From Anaerovibrio lipolyticus LB2005 (lineage in GTDB: Bacteria; Bacillota; Negativicutes; Selenomonadales; Selenomonadaceae): DNA of 64,000 bases. Of this stretch, positions 50,806 to 59,872 are shown one piece after another; position 1 is the first letter of the stretch; each line of letters begins with the position of its first letter. The notes under the pieces are model-generated. The model did no database searches. It had not been told where the DNA came from and saw nothing but the letters and a program-made list of their open reading frames with translations. The position numbers were made by a program, and so were the translations under genes. The stretch spans positions 215,807 to 279,806 of the forward strand of contig NZ_JHYA01000003.1 in NCBI RefSeq assembly GCF_000621545.1, written 5' to 3'.

Positions 50806-52184
50806 AAAGCCCTCCCTTCATCGTTAGCCGTATCAATGGTAGTCTGATGGATAATACGGCATATAACGTAGAAAGCAATTATCGCCAAAATCAGATAGAC
50901 AATGGTAAAGCCGGACATGGTGATGAACACCTCTCCAGGGGTTAGATTAGGGGATACCGCATCGGCAGTCTTTTGTAATCCGACCACAATCCATGGCTGG
51001 CGACCAGCCTCGGCGATAAACCAACCAGCCGAATTAGCCAAGAATGGTAATGGCAGTAGGAAAGGCGTAAGGGCCAGCAGATATTTGTATTTTAATAACC
51101 AATCCTGCTTTACCCATGCCAAGCCACCGATGAGGAAGGCCAGACCGGCGATGGCACCACCGCAGGCAATCATCAGGCGGAAGCACCAGAAGAGCCCGGT
51201 TACATCAGGAATATAGTTGCCGGCACCATATTGCTGTTCTGCAGCGGCCTGTAATTGATTTATTCCCTGCACAGCCCCTTCTGGCTTGTTGTACAGCATA
51301 AAGGAAAACATGCCAGGAATCGTTATTTCTGTATCGTTTTGCCGTTTCTCCTGATTAATATCCGCTACTATGGCGAATGGGGCGGGGTCTTCAGTCTCCC
51401 ATAGGGCTTCCATGCTGGATAGCTTCATGGGTTGAGCCTCTGCCAGATATTGGGTATGGACGTGACCTGTGCCCATGGCCCCCATTATGCCGATTATCAG
51501 ATAAATGGAGACGGCCTTTAGGGCCTGTAGGAATACCTCTCTGGACGCATCATCAACAGCGTATTTCCAGCAGCAGATAATTAACAGGACAAAGCCGGCT
51601 GTAGCGATACCAGAGAATAGGGTGTGACTCATTTCACCAATTACGTATGGATTAGTAATAAGGGCCATAAAATCGGTCATTATAGCCCGGCCATTTTCTA
51701 TGGCGTAGCCAACCGGGTGCTGCATAAAGGAATTGGCGACTAAAATCCAGAAGGCCGATAAATTACTACCAATGGCCACTAGCCATATACAGGCACAGTG
51801 GAGCTTTTCCGGGAGCTTATCCCAGCCAAATACCCAGATGCCGATGAATGTCGACTCCAAAAAGAAAGCCGTGAGGGCTTCCAAGGCCAATGGTGCACCA
51901 AAAATATCCCCCATGAAACGGGAGTATTCGGACCAGTTCATACCGAAGTGAAATTCCTGAACAATACCCGTGACCACGCCCATGGCAAAGTTTACCAAAA
52001 AGATAGCCCCGAAAAATTTTAGCAGCTTTCTACAAGGCTCCTTCCAATGAGCACGCTTTGTGGTGACGTAGCAGGTTTCTAGTAGGGCTAGAAACAGGGT
52101 TAGCCCCAGGGTTACAGGAACAAATAGGAAATGATAGATGGTAGTAATGGCAAATTGCCAACGGGAGAGTAATACTATATCCAT
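50802..52184 (-). CDS. cydA: Cytochrome bd quinol oxidase subunit I (CydA)
   Basis: 460 residues from ATG 52184 (AAAGGAGTGG upstream). The N-terminal SRWQFAITTIYHFLFVPVTLGLT includes the heme histidine. The Q-loop is short (the Q-loop insertion of E. coli-like enzymes is absent), and AEAGRQPWIVVGLQKT is the conserved quinol-side motif. The enzyme reduces oxygen to water with quinol at very low oxygen levels and probably protects this anaerobe. It is the first gene of cydABDC. Confidence 0.94.
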   Translation of the reverse strand: MDIVLLSRWQFAITTIYHFLFVPVTLGLTLFLALLETCYVTTKRAHWKEPCRKLLKFFGAIFLVNFAMGVVTGIVQEFHFGMNWSEYSRFMGDIFGAPLALEALTAFFLESTFIGIWVFGWDKLPEKLHCACIWLVAIGSNLSAFWILVANSFMQHPVGYAIENGRAIMTDFMALITNPYVIGEMSHTLFSGIATAGFVLLIICCWKYAVDDASREVFLQALKAVSIYLIIGIMGAMGTGHVHTQYLAEAQPMKLSSMEALWETEDPAPFAIVADINQEKRQNDTEITIPGMFSFMLYNKPEGAVQGINQLQAAAEQQYGAGNYIPDVTGLFWCFRLMIACGGAIAGLAFLIGGLAWVKQDWLLKYKYLLALTPFLLPLPFLANSAGWFIAEAGRQPWIVVGLQKTADAVSPNLTPGEVFITMSGFTIVYLILAIIAFYVICRIIHQTTIDTANDEGRAL

Positions 52185-52225
52185 AAAACCACTCCTTTCA
52201 CATATTGTGACCATATGAACAAGAT

Positions 52226-52276
52226 CATTATTATTCCTATGTAAATAGTAGCATATATTGGCTCGGATTCAAATGT
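52226..52276 (-). promoter_or_regulatory. cydABDC promoter region
   Basis: On the minus strand TTGAAT, 16 bases, TACTAT, upstream of the cydA ribosome site. Between promoter and gene lies TCACAATATGTGA (near 52197-52209), a 5-bp inverted repeat that could bind a redox regulator such as Rex or a CRP/FNR-type protein. This is inference from position only. Confidence 0.45.
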
Positions 52277-52304
52277 ATACATAATAAAAAAAATAAGGCA
52301 CAAA

Positions 52305-52335
52305 AAAAGGAGCTGTGATTTTTCACAGCTCCAGA
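52305..52335 (-). terminator. Terminator after ddh
   Basis: GGAGCTGTGA and TCACAGCTCC form a 10-bp stem, with seven T residues on the minus strand. Confidence 0.9.
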
Positions 52336-52355
52336 GGAACATTTGATTAAAAATA

Positions 52356-53336
52356 TTACAGCATGTGGGCTCTCAGCTCTTCGCCGGAAAGTGGGCTCAG
52401 ATATGCAGGTGCAATGTCAAATACAGTTTTGCAGCCAATGTTTCCTTCCTGATGGAGGCGGTTAATGGCGCGGGCATAAGCTACAATTACAGATGCAGTA
52501 AACTCTGGGTTGGAGTCCAGCTTAAGACTGTATTCAATAACGTGCTTGTTTTCGTTGTTCCAGCCAGTGGTACCGGTGCGGAATACAAAACCGCCGTGTG
52601 GAATACCGCTGTGATTCTTCTGCAGCTCTTCCTCGGAAATAAAGTGTACAGTAGTATCATAGTCGGAGAAGTAATTTGGCATTTCCTTGATTTCCTTTTC
52701 AATGGCCGCCTTATCTGCACCCTCCTCAGCCACCACGAAGCACTCACGGGTGTGTTTCTGACGGGTGGTGAGGTCAGGGTTTTCACCGGCACGTACAGAA
52801 GCCAGTGCGCTGTCTACAGGAATGGTGTACTGCTTGCCATTCTTTACGCCCTTTACACGGCGGATAGCATCAGAATGTCCCTGGCTGACGCCTTTGCCCC
52901 AGAAGGTGTAATCGTTGCCATTAGGCAAAATAGCGTTGGCGTACAGGCGGTTCAAGGAGAACATACCTGGGTCCCAGCCAGCGGAAATAAGGGCAATATG
53001 GGCACTTGATTTTGCAGCTTTATTTACATTTTCAAAATGCTCCGGAATGCGGGCATGGGTATCAAAGCTGTCGATTACATTAAAATGCTTTGCCAATGCA
53101 GGAGTCATCTCAGGCAAATCAGTGGCACTGCCACCACAGATTATCATGACGTCAATCTTGTCAGCAAATTTTTCCACGTCCTTGGCAGATGCAACGGTTA
53201 CACCGGCAGTCTGAATCTTAACAGTGGATGGGTCCCGGCGGGTAAATACAGCCACCAGCTCCATATCTTCGCTATTCTTTACAGCACATTCAATACCACG
53301 GCCCAGATTGCCGTAACCATAAATACCAACCTTCAT
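52356..53336 (-). CDS. ddh: meso-Diaminopimelate dehydrogenase
   Basis: 326 residues. NADP fold GIYGYGNLGRGIECAV at the N-terminus, VFTRRDP, ICGGSATDLPEMTPALAKHFNVIDSFDTHARIP, SAGWDPGMFSLNRLYANA, FWGKGVSQGHSDAIRRVKGVKNGKQYTIP and a C-terminal NIGCKTVFDIAPAYLSPLSGEELRAHML are highly characteristic. It aminates tetrahydrodipicolinate in one step to meso-diaminopimelate, for lysine and peptidoglycan. An otherwise core biosynthetic gene here is a sign that the replicon is not a dispensable plasmid. GAGGTGA is before the ATG. Confidence 0.95.
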   Translation of the reverse strand: MKVGIYGYGNLGRGIECAVKNSEDMELVAVFTRRDPSTVKIQTAGVTVASAKDVEKFADKIDVMIICGGSATDLPEMTPALAKHFNVIDSFDTHARIPEHFENVNKAAKSSAHIALISAGWDPGMFSLNRLYANAILPNGNDYTFWGKGVSQGHSDAIRRVKGVKNGKQYTIPVDSALASVRAGENPDLTTRQKHTRECFVVAEEGADKAAIEKEIKEMPNYFSDYDTTVHFISEEELQKNHSGIPHGGFVFRTGTTGWNNENKHVIEYSLKLDSNPEFTASVIVAYARAINRLHQEGNIGCKTVFDIAPAYLSPLSGEELRAHML

Positions 53337-53370
53337 AGTAAATCACCTCATTAAAATTCTATGCTTAACT

Positions 53371-53400
53371 AGTATACCACTTTCAATATTTATAACGCAA
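53371..53400 (-). promoter_or_regulatory. ddh promoter
   Basis: On the minus strand TTGCGT (53400-53395), an 18-base spacer, TATACT (53376-53371), 35 bases before the ATG. Confidence 0.65.
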
Positions 53401-53517
53401 TAGTTATATTATGTATACATTATTTATTATTGTAAAAAAAGACGGGGAAAAACATCCTACATATTAATAGCCATGTCGTTATCTTATATGGTAGAATGAC
53501 CTAAAGGGGTGTCAGAT

Positions 53518-56112
53518 ATGAACGAAAACGACAATGTTCAGCAGAATACTGCCAAAAAAATGAAGGGCGCAGTGAATATTGACCCGCTAACGGGCTTACC
53601 GCTGATGCGCTCTTATTGGGATCTTGTAGCAGAAAAGATAGAGAGCAATCCTGTTTGTAGCACTATGATGTCCGTGAATATACTGAACTTTCAGTATTTC
53701 AACAAATGGTACGGACGTGATAAGGGAAATGCTCTGTTGGCAGAGCTGGGCAAATATTTCCAGCAGCTGTGTCATGACCATGATATGATTGCCGGATACA
53801 TGGGCAATGACTATTTTTCTGTATTTTTTGAGGAAGATGCTGATTTGGTTGATGCTCTCATCGAGAGCGTTAAACTGATTGTAGGCAGATATATGACGGA
53901 CCCGTTGTTCCGTCCGGTTTGGGGTGCCTACAAATATACTGAGGATGATACTACTGATGCCATTGATATGTATGATTATACCATCATGGCCATTGGAAAA
54001 TGTTATATCTATTCTTACGCCGATATTAATTGGTTCAGCGAGGGTATGGCCAGGGACTTGGCTACTACTGTTGATTTGATGCCTCGCATTCAGCGTGCTA
54101 TGTCCAATAACGAATTTACCATTTACCTCCAGCCAAAGTGCCAGATTGTGGATGGGCGAATCGTGGGAGCAGAGGCCCTTGTACGGTGGATAACTGCCGA
54201 TGGGGAAATGATTTCGCCTGGTAAATTTATTTCCTTCCTGGAAAAGAATGGCTATATTACGCAGCTGGACCAGCATGTGTGGGAAATAACCTGTCAGACC
54301 ATACGCCATTGGATGGATACAGGGCTTCCAGTGGTTCCGGTTTCTATTAATGTGTCCCGTATTGATATCCAGAATATGGATGTGGTACGGATTCTCACTG
54401 AGATGGTACATAAGTACCAGATTCCTGTAAGCACTTTGGAGATAGAGATTACTGAAAGTGCTTATGTGGAAAATGAAGGCGTTGTAAAGGAAACGGAAGA
54501 GGCGCTAAAGCGTAATGGCTTTAAGATTATTATTGATGATTTTGGCAGCGGCTATTCTTCCTTGAATATGCTTAAAGACGTTGACGCAGATGTGTTGAAG
54601 CTGGATATGCGATTCCTGGATTTTTCCAATGGTAATCGAGGGCGTGGCATTAACATTATTTATTCCATCATCGATATGGCGCGACAGATCGATTTGCCAA
54701 TTATTGTGGAGGGCATTGAAACCCTGGAACAGATTGAGCTGTTGTCCATGATGGGCTGCGAGTACGTTCAGGGCTATTACTTCTATCAGCCAATGTCCAT
54801 TGAGAGCTTTGAGACATTGATTTCCGATAAAAATAATGTTACTACATCTAATATACACAAGCGGAAAATGACCCGTTCCTACTTGCAGGATATTACCGCC
54901 TACTTCTGGAAGGTTGCTGAGGTAAATCCATGGACAGGGGAATATCACTTCATTAAGAAATCTGATGAGAAGGACGTAATGATGAGCCCTCGTCCACAAA
55001 CTATTGAGGACTATTCAAAGCGCTATGTTGAAAATGGCATGGTACATCATAGTGATAGTGATAAGTTCATCCATGAGACTTCTATCGTGGCAACTCAGCT
55101 GCAAATCGCCAAGAAACAGCATCGTCGCAGGGTTCATTTGCGGTGCATGAAGGAAGGGCGTTACGTTTGGATTACCTTCGAATGTATAGTGCCAAATGTG
55201 TTCTCCAAGAGCAATCCATGGGTGCTGTACACCTGGAAGATTGCCGATACTGATGTGGCTGCCCGTCAGGACACCATGAACTTAATCGACAAAACCTGTA
55301 AGACAATCGTGAAAATGGATGGTTATACTGGTATGTGCGAAATCATCCAGATTGATGGTGAGGAGGAGAATCTTGGCTATCATATTTCCAAGCATTTCGA
55401 TACTTGGAATCACAATATTATAGATAATAATCTTATCCATCCGGAAGAGCTGCAGGCCTATAAGAAATTTACGGATATGAAAACCATGACGGAGAGGCTT
55501 GCTTTGTCGGATAATCCGTTACGATTCCAATATCGCCGTATGGTAGGAGATATTTATCGTTGGGTTTGTATGACAGTATCCAGAAGCCTTGACTACACTG
55601 ATGAACATCCGATATTGATGGTTATGGTTCAGTATATTAATTATCTGTACGAGCCATATTCGCCTGAAGAGTTCTCAGAGACGGATTCGGTGAAATCTAT
55701 ACTTAATAATTTGGTATTTACATCACATATTAACATAACCAAGGAGACCTTTGTTTCAGCCCAGGATCTGGCAACGGTGGAGGTAGCCACTGGTATTATG
55801 AGTGATACAAATTATATGGTAGGCATAAGACGGCTGGTGAAGGAATTGGTACTGCCAGAATATAAGGAAGCCTATTTGACTTTTATGAACCGTGAGTGGC
55901 TTTTGGAAAAATTCGGTGAAGGGCATACCAGTCTTTTCTTTGAATATCAACGGTTGGTTGATGGTGAACCTAAGTGGCGCCTTATATCCTTAGTTCTATA
56001 CCGGGATAAAAAGACAGGCCATATAATGGGTACGAAATATGTCTACAATATAGACTCTCAGAAACGTATAGAGCTTGAACTAAAGGCATCTGTGGCCGCA
56101 TCTAAAAATTAG
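53518..56112 (+). CDS. GGDEF-EAL protein with degenerate GGDEF and C-terminal PAS-like region
   Basis: 864 residues from ATG 53518 (AAAGGGG upstream; GTG 53509 is the alternative). The N-terminal GGDEF-like domain has DPLTGLPLMRSYW, but the active site reads GNDYF (96-100), so cyclase activity is unlikely. The EAL domain is intact: EALVRW (EAL 219-221), SINVSRIDI, TESAYVENE, IIDDFGSGYSSLNML, DVLKLDMRFL and EGIETLEQ. It should hydrolyse cyclic di-GMP. The last 420 residues contain two PAS-like parts (WNPWTGEYHFIKKSDEKD, YRRMVGDIYRWVCMTVSRSLDY) and a final third. It is soluble, with no membrane segment. Confidence 0.86.
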   Translation: MNENDNVQQNTAKKMKGAVNIDPLTGLPLMRSYWDLVAEKIESNPVCSTMMSVNILNFQYFNKWYGRDKGNALLAELGKYFQQLCHDHDMIAGYMGNDYFSVFFEEDADLVDALIESVKLIVGRYMTDPLFRPVWGAYKYTEDDTTDAIDMYDYTIMAIGKCYIYSYADINWFSEGMARDLATTVDLMPRIQRAMSNNEFTIYLQPKCQIVDGRIVGAEALVRWITADGEMISPGKFISFLEKNGYITQLDQHVWEITCQTIRHWMDTGLPVVPVSINVSRIDIQNMDVVRILTEMVHKYQIPVSTLEIEITESAYVENEGVVKETEEALKRNGFKIIIDDFGSGYSSLNMLKDVDADVLKLDMRFLDFSNGNRGRGINIIYSIIDMARQIDLPIIVEGIETLEQIELLSMMGCEYVQGYYFYQPMSIESFETLISDKNNVTTSNIHKRKMTRSYLQDITAYFWKVAEVNPWTGEYHFIKKSDEKDVMMSPRPQTIEDYSKRYVENGMVHHSDSDKFIHETSIVATQLQIAKKQHRRRVHLRCMKEGRYVWITFECIVPNVFSKSNPWVLYTWKIADTDVAARQDTMNLIDKTCKTIVKMDGYTGMCEIIQIDGEEENLGYHISKHFDTWNHNIIDNNLIHPEELQAYKKFTDMKTMTERLALSDNPLRFQYRRMVGDIYRWVCMTVSRSLDYTDEHPILMVMVQYINYLYEPYSPEEFSETDSVKSILNNLVFTSHINITKETFVSAQDLATVEVATGIMSDTNYMVGIRRLVKELVLPEYKEAYLTFMNREWLLEKFGEGHTSLFFEYQRLVDGEPKWRLISLVLYRDKKTGHIMGTKYVYNIDSQKRIELELKASVAASKN

Positions 56113-56199
56113 TTTAAAATTCACTTTACAAAACCCTGACCATATAATACAATGTCATTCGTTTGGAAAACCGACAGTCAAAAATTGCGGTTACAGTTT

Positions 56200-56391
56200 A
56201 TGACAAAGGGGATTTATAATACAGTGGTTTTGGAAGATTTGCAGGCCATGCGCCAGGCAAAAGGATATAGTATTCACATGGTTGCTGAGATGCTTAATAT
56301 TTCAGTGGACAGCTACTTGGAGCTGGAGTATTCCGTAAGGGAAGCCAGTGACCAGGAAATGAACATGCTGGATATAATTTTTAGCGAGTAG
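56200..56391 (+). CDS. Small HTH (XRE-like) protein
   Basis: 63 residues from ATG 56200; a longer form from ATG 56152 has no ribosome site and lies directly on a TATAAT. The sequence LQAMRQAKGYSIHMVAEMLNISVDSYLELEYSVREASDQEMNMLDIIF is a Cro/CI-type helix-turn-helix. There is no other domain. It lies 76 bases before the rpoA paralogue on the same strand and could regulate it. The start is uncertain. Confidence 0.5.
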   Translation: MTKGIYNTVVLEDLQAMRQAKGYSIHMVAEMLNISVDSYLELEYSVREASDQEMNMLDIIFSE

Positions 56392-56409
56392 CTTGATTTT
56401 GGATTACTC

Positions 56410-56438
56410 TTGTGATAAAATATATGGTATGCGATAAT
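56410..56438 (+). promoter_or_regulatory. Promoter of the rpoA paralogue
   Basis: TTGTGA (56410-56415), 17 bases, GATAAT (56433-56438). It shows that the alpha-subunit gene has its own promoter and is not part of a ribosomal-protein operon. Confidence 0.65.
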
Positions 56439-56467
56439 GGATTAAAATACCTGAGGGGAGTTTTGAT

Positions 56468-57451
56468 ATGCTGGATGTCAATACAACAAAAATTCGTTGT
56501 TCCGGAGATGTAACCGATAAAACTCATGGTCAGTTTATATGCGGACCTCTTGATCGTGGTTATGGTACTACCATTGGTAATAGCCTCAAGAGAATTCTCC
56601 TGTCATCCATCCAGGGTGCAGCAGTTACTGCTGTGAAGATTGCTGGTGCTACCGCCATGGACAGCAAGCTTTCTGACACCCATGAAGATGCAATTGATAT
56701 AGTTTTGAACGTAAAGAGCCTGTGCATTGAGCCTGTTGAGAACGAATTGGTGGCTCATATTGATGTTAAGGCTGATGGTGAGGATTTGGAGGTTACTGCT
56801 GCTGATATTACTGCAGACAGTGAGCTTCAGATTATTAACCCTGAGCTTCATATTGCCACTGTTAAGGCTGGCAAGAAGTTCTCCATGGATCTGAAGATTC
56901 AGAATGGTTGCGGCTACATGTCTGCCGACAAGAATACTACTGCAGAAAAGGGCATGTTCCCTATTGATGCACTGTTTTCTCCAATTGATCGCGTAGATTA
57001 TGTGGTTAAGAATACCCGTGTTGGTAACATTACCAACTATGATAGCCTGACTCTGGATATTTTCACCAATGGTTCTGTTATGCCTGCTGATGCTTTGAAG
57101 CTGGCAGCTAACATTATGATTGAGGGCTTGAACCCATTCCTGGCTCTGTGCGAGGATACTGTTGTTGATGAGCCAAATCCTGAGAGCTATAGCCTGTCCT
57201 CCGATGATGGGGATAATGCCCATGAAGCAATGGAGGAGCTGTTGAATGCTCCTATCAGCGAGCTGGAGCTGAGTCAGCGTTCCACTCACTGCATGCAGCG
57301 CAACAATATCTTTACTATTGGTGATCTTGCAGCAAAGACTACTGAGGAGATTATGGGCTTCAGAAATCTTGGTGCCAAGTCCTTCAAGGAGATTTGCGAC
57401 AGATTGGCTGAGCGTGGCTTGTCCTTAAAGTCTGGTAGCTCTGTTGATTAA
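56468..57451 (+). CDS. rpoA: RNA polymerase alpha subunit, stand-alone paralogue
   Basis: 327 residues, normal length. Alpha NTD: GQFICGPLDRGYGTTIGNSLKRILLSSIQGAAVTAVKI with the assembly arginine kept; the GVxED motif is altered to SDTHED. After an acidic linker (SSDDGDNAHEAMEE), the alpha CTD reads LSQRSTHCMQRNNIFTIGDLAAKTTEEIMGFRNLGAKSFKEICDRL. R265, G296, K298 and S299 equivalents are kept, but the near-invariant N268 is H and K271 is Q, which may change UP-element contacts. Unlike normal rpoA there is no rpsD upstream or rplQ downstream; neighbours are an HTH gene and an exonuclease gene. It is probably a second alpha subunit. Confidence 0.88.
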   Translation: MLDVNTTKIRCSGDVTDKTHGQFICGPLDRGYGTTIGNSLKRILLSSIQGAAVTAVKIAGATAMDSKLSDTHEDAIDIVLNVKSLCIEPVENELVAHIDVKADGEDLEVTAADITADSELQIINPELHIATVKAGKKFSMDLKIQNGCGYMSADKNTTAEKGMFPIDALFSPIDRVDYVVKNTRVGNITNYDSLTLDIFTNGSVMPADALKLAANIMIEGLNPFLALCEDTVVDEPNPESYSLSSDDGDNAHEAMEELLNAPISELELSQRSTHCMQRNNIFTIGDLAAKTTEEIMGFRNLGAKSFKEICDRLAERGLSLKSGSSVD

Positions 57452-57467
57452 TAGTTATTGTTCTTAT

Positions 57468-57508
57468 GAAAATTTTGATACGCCGTTCATTCTGAGCGGC
57501 GTATTTTA
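57468..57508 (+). terminator. Terminator after the rpoA paralogue
   Basis: ATACGCCG and CGGCGTAT arms with a TTCATTCTGAG loop, followed by TTTTAAAT. Confidence 0.88.
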
Positions 57509-57596
57509 AATTTGCAGGATTTTTGTTTCGGATGTAGTAATATATAAAGAAGGTAAATTTTAAAATTACCAAGTTTTATTGAGAGAGGGTTCGGAT

Positions 57597-58529
57597 ATGC
57601 ATATCGCTTGCCTGGATACTGAGTCCACCAGTACAGGAATCAGCAATGAGATTTTGGAGTTGTCAATTTTAAACGAGCAGGGGGCTCTGATACACAATCA
57701 GCTTTATAAACCAAAGAAGGTTCATAAATGGCATTATGCCGAGAGGGTACATGGCATTACTCCTGAGATGGTGGCAGACAAGCCGTATTTTGTAAAACAC
57801 ATACCTAAGGTTCAGAAAATCTTTGACAAGAGCGAAATGATTTTGGGTTTTGCAGTAGACAATGATATAAGGGTTCTGGAAAAATATGGTTTCCAGAATT
57901 TACCGGAAAAGGCCATGGATGTCCGTGACCTCTATTGGGCTGTCTTCCATGAGGAAAAGGATTTTGATTATTATCATGTGCCACGACTTGTGATCTGTGC
58001 CGAGGAATGCGGTTATGTATGGCGGGATGGCTCTGCCCATTCTGCAGCGGCTGATGCTGAGGCCACACTGTTCTGTTTTAACTATCTCATCAAGAAGTTT
58101 GTGGAAAAGTACAATCTCTTTGAACTGCAGGATAAGCCTCATCTTAGTACAGAGGAAATTAATATTGTGTGGGACTACCTGCGGAAGCTGCTTCGCGAGG
58201 AACGCCACAACAAGGCTGTGGAAAAGGCCAAGGGTATGCTGTATTTGGTGGATACACCTCAGGGCTACGCCATTTATGCCCGTAAGCGTCCTATGACAGA
58301 GGAGGATCAGGAGCGTTTCAAGGAAAAGAAGCGGAAGGTTATTTCTATCGTTGAGCTGGCGGATTCCCAGAAAGGCTACGAGGATTTATTGGCCCGTTTT
58401 GCCCCAAAGATGATTGGTGGGGAAAACTATTACAAGGCCTTCTATCAGCTGGACGACCAGGACATCGAGCTCTTTAGGAATTATACCAATGAGTTCATAG
58501 ACGAGGCCTATTTGGAGGAACAGAACTAA
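57597..58529 (+). CDS. DEDDh-type 3'-5' exonuclease family protein
   Basis: 310 residues from ATG 57597 (GAGAGAGGG upstream). The DnaQ-like core, residues 1-170: IACLDTESTSTG (ExoI, D-x-E), VHGITPEMV, GFAVDNDIRVL (ExoII) and HSAAADAEATLFCFNYL (ExoIII H-x4-D). The C-terminal 140 residues are an extra helical region without a known motif (VDTPQGYAIYARKRPMTEEDQERF). It could trim DNA or RNA 3' ends. It is not part of a polymerase. Confidence 0.82.
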   Translation: MHIACLDTESTSTGISNEILELSILNEQGALIHNQLYKPKKVHKWHYAERVHGITPEMVADKPYFVKHIPKVQKIFDKSEMILGFAVDNDIRVLEKYGFQNLPEKAMDVRDLYWAVFHEEKDFDYYHVPRLVICAEECGYVWRDGSAHSAAADAEATLFCFNYLIKKFVEKYNLFELQDKPHLSTEEINIVWDYLRKLLREERHNKAVEKAKGMLYLVDTPQGYAIYARKRPMTEEDQERFKEKKRKVISIVELADSQKGYEDLLARFAPKMIGGENYYKAFYQLDDQDIELFRNYTNEFIDEAYLEEQN

Positions 58530-58595
58530 GCCTTCGGTTGACAAGAAAATCCCTTTTGGTACAATTTACAATGAGGGATAGAGACGGAGGCTTTT

Positions 58596-59687
58596 ATGAC
58601 ATTAAAAAAGAAGATTATTTGGTCCACGATTTCAGTATTTGTGCTTTTGTGCTTTTATGTGTGCTATGTGGCGCGACCGGTGGATGTGGCCACTGACATA
58701 GAGGTGGAGGGCTTAAATAGTGAGGTGGAGCAGATATTGTATTATGCAGGGCTTGCCCCAAGCTCTCATAATGCTCAGATGTGGGATGTGAAGGTATATC
58801 CTGCAGAGGGGAAGATAGTTATTTCCCCGGATACTTCCAGACTTTTGTACGCAGTTGACCAGGAAAGCAGAGAAGCCTATATTTCCATGGGTGCCTATGC
58901 CCGCAGCTGTATGTTGGCTTTCGAGGCTTATGGATATAATACTAGTCTCCATGTCAGCGACAACGGCCAGAGTATCACTGTAATTTACACCAACAGCGGC
59001 ATGGCCAGAGATGAGGGACTCCTTAATTTGATGAAGCGCCGCCATACAGACAAGCGGGAATATACATCGGCTGCTATACCTGAATTTTTTCAGGAGGGTC
59101 TCAAGGGAATAAGGGGGGCCGTATTTGTTCCTGAGAATACTGAGGCATTCTCTCTTATAAAGGATCAGACATTGTCTGCGGCTGAGGAACAGAGGGATAA
59201 TCAGGAAATAAGGGATGAGCTGGCTGATTGGCTTCGTTTTTCCAATTGGGAGGCTGAAAAGAAGAAGGATGGCCTTACTGCAGAGCAGAATGGCATTACC
59301 GGCTTGGGAAAGGTTATATATTATACCTTCGGTACTCACTGGTTTGCCAAGGGAGATACCTTTGCTCAGACTGGATATGAAATGGCCCAAAGACAGGCGG
59401 AAAATTGTGCAGGCTATCTTTTGATTATCTCAAATGATACCAATATAGGTTACATTGAGGCTGGTATGCATCTTACGGAGGCGTGGCTTTATGCTGTTCG
59501 TAATGATATTGAGGTGCAGCCTATGAGCTTTGCTGTGGAAAACAAGGCTCGCCGTTTTGCCATTCAGAATGCCCTGAAACTGCCATATACGCCACAGATG
59601 GTGCTGCGTATAGGGTATGTGGATGGTGCCTACGGCACAAATGCGTTGGTTCGCCGTGATTTAAAGGACTATATAGAAGTTAAATAA
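58596..59687 (+). CDS. Membrane-anchored Acg-type nitroreductase-like protein
   Basis: 363 residues. One N-terminal transmembrane segment (IIWSTISVFVLLCFYVCYVA) is followed by two half-nitroreductase folds: ILYYAGLAPSSHNAQMWDVKVYPAEGKIVISPD, RRHTDKREYTSAAIP, YEMAQRQAENCAGYLLIIS and LTEAWLYAVRNDIEVQPMSF. The pattern is that of the Acg family, which binds FMN but may store or sequester it. The catalytic part would face the periplasm. The family's role is uncertain. Confidence 0.78.
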   Translation: MTLKKKIIWSTISVFVLLCFYVCYVARPVDVATDIEVEGLNSEVEQILYYAGLAPSSHNAQMWDVKVYPAEGKIVISPDTSRLLYAVDQESREAYISMGAYARSCMLAFEAYGYNTSLHVSDNGQSITVIYTNSGMARDEGLLNLMKRRHTDKREYTSAAIPEFFQEGLKGIRGAVFVPENTEAFSLIKDQTLSAAEEQRDNQEIRDELADWLRFSNWEAEKKKDGLTAEQNGITGLGKVIYYTFGTHWFAKGDTFAQTGYEMAQRQAENCAGYLLIISNDTNIGYIEAGMHLTEAWLYAVRNDIEVQPMSFAVENKARRFAIQNALKLPYTPQMVLRIGYVDGAYGTNALVRRDLKDYIEVK

Positions 59688-59703
59688 ACGTATTAATTGC
59701 CTA

Positions 59704-59747
59704 AAAATACCGTTGTGGAGTAGCAAAACTCTGCAGCGGTTTTTTAT
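59704..59747 (+). terminator. Terminator after the Acg-like gene
   Basis: ACCGTTG-GGAGT and ACTCTGCAGCGGT pair with small mismatches, then TTTTTTA. Confidence 0.8.
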
Positions 59748-59872
59748 TACTAACATCCTTTAAAAAACTAAAGTATTTCTTTGCTTTCCTGTCCACCTGT
59801 GGTAGAATAATTGTGTTGTCGTGTAAGTGTGTGTATCGTTAGAGAAAATAAATGTCGTTAGGAGAGATACAG

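Noticed and set aside
53518..53850. Active diguanylate cyclase in the GGDEF-EAL protein
   Set aside because: The GGDEF active site reads GNDYF, so cyclase activity is unlikely; only the EAL half keeps its motifs.
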